From NCBI GenBank assembly GCA_019038695.1, contig JAHOYZ010000023.1, positions 62,001-126,000 on the forward strand: 64,000 nt of DNA, in the 5' to 3' direction. The number at the start of each line of letters is the position of its first letter. Position 1 is the stretch's first letter. The notes under the pieces are model-generated. The model had not been told where the DNA came from. It ran no database searches and was given only the letters and a program-made list of their open reading frames with translations. This DNA is from Candidatus Zixiibacteriota bacterium (lineage in GTDB: Bacteria; Zixibacteria; MSB-5A5; GN15; FEB-12). Below are positions 44,509 through 52,959 of this stretch, piece by piece. The translations under genes and the position numbers were made by a program.

Positions 44509-46851
44509 TCAGCTCCTGTCAGCCCTGACACTATCATAGACAGCAAATATCCTGTCTGACCAAGTGTGGAGGTCATAATCCTTGCGCAACTTATTTCGCA
44601 GAAGAGCTCCGAGCTGAACCAATTTGTGGCTGGAACCAGCAAGCAGGCTGAGGCAGGCAGCGAGATGATAGCTGTCCTTTGGCTCGATCAGGAAACCATC
44701 TGTTCCGTCGATGATTAATTCTCCAATCGAACCTACATTGGAAGCAATAACCGGACATCCGGTGGCAGCCGCCTCAAGTACTGTCAATGGTGAGGCTTCT
44801 ACTATTGATGGCAAGCAGAATAGATCGAGAGCTTTGTAGAATGAACGCATATCATGGACAAACCCCGGAAAGATAACTCTATCTGTTAGATCGCTGTCCC
44901 TAGTTGCCTGTACAAGCTGATCAGCCAATTCTCCCTCGCCCGCAATAACCAGCTTGCATTTACGCATAAGTTCTGGAGCCAGTTTTGAAAAAGCACGAAT
45001 GAGATCAAGCTGGTTCTTCTCGTATGATAGTCTGCCAGCCGTCCCAATCAGTATCTCGCCTTCGGCAACCTGCCATTCGGAACGGAAGTCAAGTTCGGCC
45101 TCACCTGCAAAGTATTCAAAATCCACGGCATTGGGTATTGTAAGTATTTTGTTTTCATTGATACCGGTCTGGACCAATACAGTTTGGACGTTTTTCGATA
45201 CGGCAATGATTTTTCGAACTCGTTTCAGAAACATCCGGCCGATCTTCTCATTCAGTCCCAGCCGTCCGTCGCTGGAAGTAAATCCATGAGCAGTAGCGAC
45301 GACCGGTATGCCTGCCCATCTGCCGGCTATAGATCCAACAATATCCGACTTATATCCATGAGTATGTACTATCTCTGCCCCATGTCTCCTTATCAGTCGA
45401 CGCATAGCAAGAAGGTTGGAGATATCCCAGCCTTTCTTGATCGAAATAGGGATTCTGTCCACAACCGCACCCAATTTCGCCGACGCTCTCAGCAGTTCCA
45501 CTCCAGCGCCATCTTCTTTGCGAACGAAAGATGCGACTCTCAAATCGTAACTCGACCTTGATGACTGAGACAGGAGATTGAGCAATACTTTCTCAGCTCC
45601 CGCAATTCCCATCCCAGCTATCAGGTGTAGAACAACCGGTCTTGCTTGATGACTGTCCGGATAGATTAGTGGATAGACATCCCTTTCCATTGCTTGCTCC
45701 ACTTTTTCAATCCGTGACTGCCAGGAGTTAGTGCGGGCTATCTCCATACCGACTTCTTTCGGGGGTATGTTTTTTCCGTCAATAGTGTCAGCCAACACCT
45801 GTTCCATCTCTGCCTCAGAATCTGCCAGCTGCAGACCCTCGCGGTAGGGATGCACCGAAGGCAGGTCTGTACTCACCACCGGTTTCCCGGAACTCAAGTA
45901 CTCCAGCAATTTTAGTGGATTGGCCGCCACTGTTATTTCTGTCTTACGGTAAGGAATCAGACAGATATCAAATCCGCGAATATAGAAAGGTAGCTGTTCA
46001 TAAGGTTTGGGACCGAGCAGGTGAACATTGGGCAGATTGTTGATCAGAGAGAGGTCCGTATCATGGGGGCCAATCAGAACCAGCGACCAATCCTTCCGTC
46101 GGCTGAATATGTTCTTTAGCATTTCAAAATCAAACCAGTCGCGGATCAATCCGTAGTAGCCTATCACCGGTCCATTGATCCGTCGCAGCTCCTGTGGAAT
46201 GTCATGTTTCGTCAGCTTCTGTACAGATGAAAAATGCTCAAAGTCGCATCCGTGCGGAATCTTGTTGATGTGCGGATTGAATCTGGACTTCGTTTCCATT
46301 AGCCGATCACTTACCACGAACATCAAGTCCGATGACACCATTTGTTCATTTTCAAGGCGATGTACGAGAGAGGCATCAAACTGGGTGAACTCGGAAAACT
46401 CATCTCCGATGTAATAAACGTTGGCCGCCTCCTTCAGAGCGCCGATCATTATTGCTGATGTAGGGCAGGACGACCACTGTATGAACGTGTGTACTTGGTG
46501 ATTTCTAAGGAATCGACCGATGTACAGCTTCAGCAGTAGTCGGTTGACCCAGCGAACGATAGCCAGGTGAAACATCGGCACAACTATCGGAGCCATCGTA
46601 AAGATATTTGGTTCGACCTCTTTCGCCCCGGCAAAATTCTTCATAATTTTGGCAATAATCCGTTTCATGTCCCCCGGAGTGGCTGACGGGGTCCTGAGCC
46701 CGAGTGAGTCTATCCACAGAATCTTGTGAGTTTTAGACAATCCACGCATGAGATGCTGGGTTGACGAAGGAAGCCTTGCCCAGTCTTCGGCATAACAGAC
46801 AATTGGAGTGGCGAGTTGGTCGTATCTCTTTTTGGCTTCCTTTGTATTCAT
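44509..46851 (-). CDS. Two fused glycosyltransferases (GT4-type)
   Basis: This protein of 780 residues is about twice the length of a GT-B enzyme. The N-terminal unit (about 1-390) has ILWIDSLGLRTPS, NVYYIGDEFSEFTQFDASLV and PLKLLEYLSSGKPVVSTDLP. The C-terminal unit (about 405-780) begins VVLHLIAGMGIAGAEKVLLNL and has AEIVHTHGYKSDIVG, KILTIPNAVDFEYF, GTAGRLSYEKNQLDLIRAF, and PLTVLEAAATGCPVIASNVG with the donor-site Glu. Both halves look complete, so it may add two sugars in succession. It is the last gene of the exopolysaccharide operon. Confidence 0.9.
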   Translation of the reverse strand: MNTKEAKKRYDQLATPIVCYAEDWARLPSSTQHLMRGLSKTHKILWIDSLGLRTPSATPGDMKRIIAKIMKNFAGAKEVEPNIFTMAPIVVPMFHLAIVRWVNRLLLKLYIGRFLRNHQVHTFIQWSSCPTSAIMIGALKEAANVYYIGDEFSEFTQFDASLVHRLENEQMVSSDLMFVVSDRLMETKSRFNPHINKIPHGCDFEHFSSVQKLTKHDIPQELRRINGPVIGYYGLIRDWFDFEMLKNIFSRRKDWSLVLIGPHDTDLSLINNLPNVHLLGPKPYEQLPFYIRGFDICLIPYRKTEITVAANPLKLLEYLSSGKPVVSTDLPSVHPYREGLQLADSEAEMEQVLADTIDGKNIPPKEVGMEIARTNSWQSRIEKVEQAMERDVYPLIYPDSHQARPVVLHLIAGMGIAGAEKVLLNLLSQSSRSSYDLRVASFVRKEDGAGVELLRASAKLGAVVDRIPISIKKGWDISNLLAMRRLIRRHGAEIVHTHGYKSDIVGSIAGRWAGIPVVATAHGFTSSDGRLGLNEKIGRMFLKRVRKIIAVSKNVQTVLVQTGINENKILTIPNAVDFEYFAGEAELDFRSEWQVAEGEILIGTAGRLSYEKNQLDLIRAFSKLAPELMRKCKLVIAGEGELADQLVQATRDSDLTDRVIFPGFVHDMRSFYKALDLFCLPSIVEASPLTVLEAAATGCPVIASNVGSIGELIIDGTDGFLIEPKDSYHLAACLSLLAGSSHKLVQLGALLRNKLRKDYDLHTWSDRIFAVYDSVRADRS

Positions 46852-46858
46852 AATGCAG

Positions 46859-48067
46859 TTATTTCTCTGTCACTCGGCTGGAGCGATTGTTAGCGATAAT
46901 CATATTCAACAGATCGGCAATTCTTTCCATATCGTTTGAATCCACTCCATGATGCGTTGGCAGAGTAATCAAACGTTCAGCAACCATAGTTGCGTTGACA
47001 TTGCCGGGTGAACCATCGGCCAGGTTTGCGCATAATGCTGGAATGGTGCTGACAGTTCCGGGATACATCCGGGAGATTCCCAGATGATGTCCCAACTCGC
47101 CTGCTTTTGTGGCCGCTTCCCTGTCCGGCATCAGTAGTGGAAAGCGAAGACAGGCGGCGGATGTAAAATCGGCCTTGGCCGGAAGTGTCAAATCCTGATT
47201 GTCGCCAAGCAGTTCCATGTATGTTTGTGCTTTGCTGTTGCGAATATCGTTAATCGATTTTAGGTTGGTAATTATTTCCGTTCCTCGACCTGCGCGAGCC
47301 TCTGTCATGCGCGACAGGAGAAATGATGTATCATATACAGTCTCTCCCAATCCGAGAAACGGAAGGTTGTCCGGGAGCCAGAAAAGATGCCGTGAGAAAA
47401 AGGCTTTGTAGACACCCAGTTCTAACATGTCGCGAAGCGGAGAGGAATCCGCCGGTTGAAACTCTCTCTCAAGAACATCCTCAACTTGCGATTGAACGCT
47501 TTCATTATGGATGACGGCGGCACCACCGTGTACAGTTGTAATGCATTTGCCTCTTCCAAAACTTAGTAATGCAGCATCCCCATAGCTCCCCATCAATCGT
47601 CCGTTCAAACTGGCTCCCAGCGCCTGGGCAGAATCATCGATTAAAAACAGTCCTTGATCTCTACATGTGTCCTCTATCGAGTCTATGTTCGAGGGTATTC
47701 CAAACAAATGGGTGGCAACCACAGCCAGAGTTTTATCAGAGACCACTCGCGCGACCGCCTTCGGTGACAACCCATAATTGACCAGACTGATATCGGCAGC
47801 TTTCACACGGAGGTCAGCCCGTACCACTACTGCAGGAACTGTCCAGCAGGTGTAGTCAGGTATTATTACTTCGTTTCTCTCAGGTCGTAGTCGATGCATG
47901 GCGCGCAAAATGAGATAGAGGGCTGCCTTACCGCTCATGGTGAGAGAAGTTTTCCCTCCCAGCATGTCTTCAATTGCTCTCGAGAACTCGCCATGCTTAT
48001 CGGCCGCGGCCGAAAAAACAAAGCGCCATCCAAATGGTATACCTGCTGGAGGAAGTGTATTAAACAT
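46859..48067 (-). CDS. DegT/DnrJ/EryC1-type PLP aminotransferase-like protein
   Basis: The 402-residue protein has the DegT fold-type I core: LTMSGKAALYLILRAM, EVIIPDYTCWTVPAVVV, VVATHLFGIPSNIDSIEDTC, LIDDSAQALGASLNGRLMGSYGD and LSFGRGKCITTVHGGAAVI, with the PLP Lys in GRGKC. Members transaminate nucleotide-activated keto sugars. Unlike most, this one has Cys after the Lys and a short C-terminal domain. It sits eight bases from the double glycosyltransferase in the exopolysaccharide operon. Confidence 0.86.
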   Translation of the reverse strand: MFNTLPPAGIPFGWRFVFSAAADKHGEFSRAIEDMLGGKTSLTMSGKAALYLILRAMHRLRPERNEVIIPDYTCWTVPAVVVRADLRVKAADISLVNYGLSPKAVARVVSDKTLAVVATHLFGIPSNIDSIEDTCRDQGLFLIDDSAQALGASLNGRLMGSYGDAALLSFGRGKCITTVHGGAAVIHNESVQSQVEDVLEREFQPADSSPLRDMLELGVYKAFFSRHLFWLPDNLPFLGLGETVYDTSFLLSRMTEARAGRGTEIITNLKSINDIRNSKAQTYMELLGDNQDLTLPAKADFTSAACLRFPLLMPDREAATKAGELGHHLGISRMYPGTVSTIPALCANLADGSPGNVNATMVAERLITLPTHHGVDSNDMERIADLLNMIIANNRSSRVTEK

Positions 48068-48071
48068 CTAA

Positions 48072-49130
48072 CTACGGTAGTTTCGTCACTATTTTGGGAC
48101 CGATAATATTTGCAAGCCATATTGGCATTCTGCGCCAAATTGATATGGCCATTCTGAACCTTGGATTACTTGGATTCAACTCCGGAAGAGAGTCAATTGA
48201 CAGGAGGCGATATTGCCAGGTCTGTATCTTCGGTTCCTTCAACCACTGCTTCTTGAAGCGATAAGTTCCGGCACCCTCGGAACTTCTGCCAAAATCAAAG
48301 ACTCTGGAGCCACGTTCAATGCAACGTTTGATTACTTCCCAGTACAGCAGGTTATTAGGGCAAAGGCTAAGGTAGTCACGAATCGCCGATGCCGAAGGGA
48401 CTCCGGAATAATCCCCATAGTGAACCAGCAGGCCAGCCGCAATTACTTTGTTACCCTTATGAACCAAAGCCAGTTCCGTATCCTCACCAAACTGCTCAAA
48501 GATTTTTCGAAATAGACTCCTTGGCCAAACCGGAGTGCCGAGGTCTCTCATGTTGCGGGAAAATATCCGATAGAACTCGCCTAATAACTCAGGGCCACCA
48601 AACTCTACTTTCAGCCCGTTTTTTTCTGCTTTGCGCACCTGATTGCGGGCTTTGGCGTCGAATGATTTCCAGACGGATTCTTCTCCATCACTAAGTCCAA
48701 GATGGAACTGTCGCTTATCGGTTTTCTCTACAACATTTGGAAGCTGATTAGAGATCGCTCGTAGCTCCACAAATTTACACTGAAACTCCCTGGCCTTTTC
48801 TTCCGCCCGGTCGACCAGGGCAATATCAATTTCAATAGCATCAGACAGAGGCCCGCCATAGTCAAGCCATGGCATAGAGATTAAAAACCGACCAAATATG
48901 GAACTGCTTAACAACACTGACGGCAGAATACCTACAACTTGATTATCCTGCCGCGCAATCCAATAGAATGGTCTGGCGGAAAAAGCGGATTCGAATATTC
49001 CGGACCAGGCAAACCTGTGGGCATACGTGCGAGATGAATGATTTGCCAGGTAAGTGTCCCACTGACCGGCATCGCTTGTTTCGGCCAGGCTTATCCTGAT
49101 TGAGTCATATGATGTGGAAGCACTACTCAT
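48072..49130 (-). CDS. FemAB-like GNAT acyltransferase, exopolysaccharide-associated
   Basis: The 352-residue protein resembles FemAB/XrtA-associated acyltransferases: RTYAHRFAWSGIFESAF, ISMPWLDYGGPLSD, SFDAKARNQVRKAEKNGLKVEF and RVFDFGRSSEGAGTYRFKKQW at the acyl-CoA or aminoacyl site. These enzymes transfer amino acids or acyl groups to glycans and are common in exosortase/PEP-CTERM exopolysaccharide clusters. No exosortase is seen here. It overlaps the Wzy-like gene by eight bases. Confidence 0.85.
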   Translation of the reverse strand: MSSASTSYDSIRISLAETSDAGQWDTYLANHSSRTYAHRFAWSGIFESAFSARPFYWIARQDNQVVGILPSVLLSSSIFGRFLISMPWLDYGGPLSDAIEIDIALVDRAEEKAREFQCKFVELRAISNQLPNVVEKTDKRQFHLGLSDGEESVWKSFDAKARNQVRKAEKNGLKVEFGGPELLGEFYRIFSRNMRDLGTPVWPRSLFRKIFEQFGEDTELALVHKGNKVIAAGLLVHYGDYSGVPSASAIRDYLSLCPNNLLYWEVIKRCIERGSRVFDFGRSSEGAGTYRFKKQWLKEPKIQTWQYRLLSIDSLPELNPSNPRFRMAISIWRRMPIWLANIIGPKIVTKLP

Positions 49131-50604
49131 CAGTTTTCACCGAAAGATAGGATGCCTCTGTTCTTTCACGATCCTTGTCCTGGTATAAATCGACCAGAAC
49201 TATAGTGGCCGCAACTAGATAGTAGAGCAAATAATTGTGTGCCTGAGTAAGGAAGAAGGCACAAACTCCATAGCCTATCATGCTACCATAAATTATGTCC
49301 CTAATTTCTCTCATGTCAATCTCATCGGCGTCCAGTTCATTCCTCTCAAACGTCATCCTTCTCAACTGGAGAATTGTAAAGAAGAAAAGAAACAGAAAAC
49401 AACCCAGACCAATCAGGCCTGTTTCCGCACCCACCTGTATCAGAGTGTTATGAGGAGCATTCCACTTGGATGGAAGATAGCCTGCTGGCCGAAAATCAGT
49501 ACCGAAGGCTGTTTCAAATGCCCCCGCACCTACACCATTTAGAGGTCTGTGGAGCATCATATTCAACCCTGCTCCCAGAGTATGTAACCGGGCGGAAGCT
49601 GATGCCTCCTGATTGGGCTCGGCTATAGTCTCGTACCGATCAGTAATTTCAGTTGGCAGGGCAACAAAACCAATGATTCCCATTAGTACGATCGCTATCG
49701 CTGCTACTATTTTGTTACGGCGACGAAGGAAGTAGAAAAAGAAGACTGCTATCAATCCGAGGAATCCGCCCCTGGACTGAGTGACGATTGTTCCAGAAAA
49801 AAGTACTGCCACTGAAAGCCAGTACATTATGCGACCAATGTATGCGTGCGAACGTATTCTCAGCCAGAAGGCTGAAAGCGGTAATGCCGCTACAAAAAAC
49901 AGGGCGGCATCATTGGCATCGCCAAACATCTTCGCACCAATTGCAGATGCGGCTCTTCCTCCATCCAAGAAATAGCCCTCCAGCGTTGATATGGCTAACA
50001 CGAGCACGCAGACAAGTGTAATCAATGACATGACTTTCAGCCTTTGAAGATTCCTTACAAGATTAATGATGAGGATGTAGAAAAGGATGATCTTGGTATA
50101 GTCAACGGCTACTTGCAAAGAAGCGCTCGGCCAATAGGACATGGGTATCGAAAGAAATAGAGTAATGAGAATGCCGGTAATTGCCCAGGTTTGTCGATAC
50201 CTGAAAAACAGTTTTCTTCGGATGATTGCCTGCGCGACCATGATGAGCAATGTACCGCCACCCACCAACTTGGCAAGCGGAACAGCCTCCAGCGCCGGAA
50301 CAAGATCAGCCGGGCGAATGAAATTGACAATCGTGAAGGCTATCAAGCCCACGATGGGGTGAATAATCGTCAGGGCAACCGCCAACACAATAATGACGAG
50401 CAATACCAGTACCATACCATCAACGTATGGGACTGCGATACCAAGTCCGACCGCCACAATTATCAAGATAGCAATCCACAGATGCCGAGCCTTCATGTAT
50501 ATACGAGAAGATTCATCCACGAGATCGGGTGCTCTGTTCAAGTTGACTTTCGAACCCGGTGAGTCCGAAGGCCCACTATTCTCACTTACTGGATATTCAC
50601 TCAT
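49123..50604 (-). CDS. O-antigen ligase / Wzy-like polymerase
   Basis: The 493-residue membrane protein has about 12-13 helices and a large periplasmic loop carrying MMLHRPLNGVGAGAFETAFGT and KWNAPHNTLIQVGAETGLIGLG, the Wzy_C (O-antigen ligase) signature. It polymerises or ligates undecaprenyl-linked repeat units at the outer face of the inner membrane. Its start overlaps the Wzx-like stop by four bases, so the two are coupled. Confidence 0.9.
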   Translation of the reverse strand: MSEYPVSENSGPSDSPGSKVNLNRAPDLVDESSRIYMKARHLWIAILIIVAVGLGIAVPYVDGMVLVLLVIIVLAVALTIIHPIVGLIAFTIVNFIRPADLVPALEAVPLAKLVGGGTLLIMVAQAIIRRKLFFRYRQTWAITGILITLFLSIPMSYWPSASLQVAVDYTKIILFYILIINLVRNLQRLKVMSLITLVCVLVLAISTLEGYFLDGGRAASAIGAKMFGDANDAALFFVAALPLSAFWLRIRSHAYIGRIMYWLSVAVLFSGTIVTQSRGGFLGLIAVFFFYFLRRRNKIVAAIAIVLMGIIGFVALPTEITDRYETIAEPNQEASASARLHTLGAGLNMMLHRPLNGVGAGAFETAFGTDFRPAGYLPSKWNAPHNTLIQVGAETGLIGLGCFLFLFFFTILQLRRMTFERNELDADEIDMREIRDIIYGSMIGYGVCAFFLTQAHNYLLYYLVAATIVLVDLYQDKDRERTEASYLSVKTDE

Positions 50605-52112
50605 TGTCCCACCGTGCGAAAAGAATTTAGCACAGCCCTGGGATTACGAACTGCTTTGATGATTATTTCTCTTTCGCGCGGTCGGATCCACCCGCTCCAG
50701 AAGAGCACGAACAAGAAGAACAGATACATCGCCGACTTTATCGCAAGAACAGCAACCAGGTCGCCTTTCACCCAATATGACGCGACTACCAGCGTTGCCG
50801 CCAATCCAATCGCCGTCAGGATTCTTCCCCAATCATAATTTACTCTGAAGAGTCTTTGCGAGTACCAATGGAGAAGTTGGAACCGGACCCAACCGGCTAC
50901 CAGAGTCGCGACCGCCGCTCCCATCGCTCCGTACCGGGGTATCAATTGGAAACACAGTACAATCATGACGACAACACCTATGCCCGCAGCATAGGCACCG
51001 TACTTGGTTTGTTTGGTTATGAGAATACCGCAATTGGTGTGCTCTCTCATGCCAGCCACCACATACGCCGCACAAATGACCGGGACAAATTCCCAGGCAC
51101 GCCAGTAGGCTTCATCGGCAATGAACTCAATCACTTCCTTGATAAAGAGTGACATCCCAAGACAGAAGAGAACAGAAATCAGAATCTTGTATGTCAGGAC
51201 AGTTGAAATCGTCTCAGGGCCATCCTTGCGCTTGGCGACCACAAACATCTCTGCTCCCCAGAACTGTCCAAAGGGCAGATTAACCAGAAACGAAACCATA
51301 ATGCCAAATGAGAAACCGAGAGCAAATATGCCAACCTCGTCAAGACTGGAATAGTAGTTCAAGAAATAGCGACTGGAAAATGTCAGGATAAATGCGCCGA
51401 TTGAAGAAAACACCATAGGATAACCATACCGCGCCATAACCTTGAGTTTTGGCAAAGAAATTGAAATCCCTGTTTTGGCAAAAGTGGTCACCACGAGGTA
51501 CCCGCCAACAACAATAGAACTAATCAGTGAGCTGTACAATATCCCCAGTACGCCCAATCCCAAGGCAACAACAGCTATTATGTTTAACGACAGTTGAATA
51601 ACCAACCTTACCATCGAGATAGTGACAAAAGACCCAGCCCTCTGCATCGCACGGAGATAAATCATTGGAATTTCTATGCCCGCAGATAACATCATGGTAA
51701 CAAAGATCACCCGAAAGTGATGTGTGTATTCATCGGTCGAAAAAACTAGTTGAGAGGCATGAGAACTATTCAAAGCCAAAAGTCCAAAGACCGTACCAAA
51801 CAACACCAAAGAAACAGACAAGGCTGTGGAGACAACTTCGTTCTGATCCTTCTCGCTATCGTAGTCGTAGTAAAACCTTAATACCGCGGCAGCGAGCCCG
51901 ATGCCTATCAGCATAGAAACAACGTTCGTTGTCATGGCAAGAAGCTCCATCACCCCGTAGTCAGCCGGGATCAGATACCGGGTATAGATCGGTATCATAA
52001 CGAATCCGACCGCCTTGGAGATAAGCACACCAAGCATATATATCGAGGATTTTGTTATCAGCTTTCGATAGTTGATACTCTCTGCCACGGCTTCTACCTT
52101 GGTCTCGTTCAT
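50601..52112 (-). CDS. Polysaccharide flippase (Wzx-like, MOP superfamily)
   Basis: The 503-residue protein has 12-14 membrane helices. Its first segment, LITKSSIYMLGVLISKAVGFVMIPIYTRYLIPADYGVMEL, is the classic start of Wzx/RfbX flippases. It should move undecaprenyl-linked sugar units across the inner membrane. It is the first gene of the five-gene minus-strand operon that continues with a Wzy-like polymerase, a FemAB-like acyltransferase, a DegT-like protein and a double glycosyltransferase. Confidence 0.92.
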   Translation of the reverse strand: MNETKVEAVAESINYRKLITKSSIYMLGVLISKAVGFVMIPIYTRYLIPADYGVMELLAMTTNVVSMLIGIGLAAAVLRFYYDYDSEKDQNEVVSTALSVSLVLFGTVFGLLALNSSHASQLVFSTDEYTHHFRVIFVTMMLSAGIEIPMIYLRAMQRAGSFVTISMVRLVIQLSLNIIAVVALGLGVLGILYSSLISSIVVGGYLVVTTFAKTGISISLPKLKVMARYGYPMVFSSIGAFILTFSSRYFLNYYSSLDEVGIFALGFSFGIMVSFLVNLPFGQFWGAEMFVVAKRKDGPETISTVLTYKILISVLFCLGMSLFIKEVIEFIADEAYWRAWEFVPVICAAYVVAGMREHTNCGILITKQTKYGAYAAGIGVVVMIVLCFQLIPRYGAMGAAVATLVAGWVRFQLLHWYSQRLFRVNYDWGRILTAIGLAATLVVASYWVKGDLVAVLAIKSAMYLFFLFVLFWSGWIRPREREIIIKAVRNPRAVLNSFRTVGQ

Positions 52113-52476
52113 TAACTTAATGACAATCTGGTCTTTTAAACTAATATCGACCGGACCCTAACGGCTAACAACAAAATATTTCGATTATCGCCTTGTACAC
52201 TTAAGTACGGTAACCGACAGTGTAACCGGATTGCTGCCTTTTCGCAGACCATAGAGAGATATACGATATTCCATTTGCCTCGGACTTGAGGATATTGGAT
52301 TGGACATCGACATATTTGCTCATCAAGGATTCTGAATCAGACAATGAAGGTTGCCGTCGAGGGAAAGGATTGTAAATCCATCGAGATAATGAAAATCATT
52401 CAAATTGATGCCTACCGATTGTCGGTTGAAGATAGGCAGAGCTGATGGTTAAATGGTAAACAAGTGACCCAACTCG
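52113..52476. other. Upstream region of exopolysaccharide operon, no gene seen
   Basis: This 364-base spacer precedes the Wzx-like gene (minus). I see an imperfect palindrome GTACACTTAAGTAC around 52196-52210 but no well-formed promoter, terminator or RNA. It may carry the operon promoter. Confidence 0.4.
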
Positions 52477-52701
52477 CTATAGGCCTTTGATCCCAAGGAT
52501 CAGAACCACTATTGCAATCACACCCATGATAGCTCTCACGGCGATGACCAAGCCACCAAAATGCCGTGCGTGCCAATCGGCCAGTGATTTCCAACGCAGG
52601 AAGCGGAGTATCTTGATCCTCAGGCAAAGAAATTTCGGTACTATGGGAATCAAAGCTACCAGGATCGCCGCAATGATGAAGTAGTAGATTGTCTCTGACA
52701 T
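52477..52701 (-). CDS. Small two-helix membrane protein
   Basis: A 74-residue protein with two membrane helices (IYYFIIAAILVALIPIVPKFL; GLVIAVRAIMGVIAIVVLIL) joined by a basic loop (RIKILRFLRWKSLADWHARHF). AGGAGA lies eight bases before the ATG. I recognise no family. An overlapping 121-codon frame in another register is not credible. Confidence 0.6.
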   Translation of the reverse strand: MSETIYYFIIAAILVALIPIVPKFLCLRIKILRFLRWKSLADWHARHFGGLVIAVRAIMGVIAIVVLILGIKGL

Positions 52702-52959
52702 GATAATCTCCTGTCTTACTCTCTAACATAAGATACAACAAATAGACCGGAATATTCAATTTTATTGATAGTGACACATATCATGTTGTCTGTTATAGAC
52801 TGACCACATTATTACTCTGCTAATATAATATCCATGAATATTTTACGGAGTGTATTGCCGCGTTGCTAACCAAGAAAGACCTTGCGACCGGACTGACTGT
52901 CTCGTAGGTTATTTACCATAGTGCCCAATGGAGGAATCCGGTACCAAGGAAGGGAACCC

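Noticed and set aside
48189-48500. Plus-strand frames inside the exopolysaccharide operon
   Set aside because: They are antisense shadows of well-supported minus-strand genes.
52412-52777. 121-codon minus-strand frame over the small membrane protein
   Set aside because: The 74-residue frame has an AGGAGA ribosome site and clean membrane helices; the longer frame has neither.
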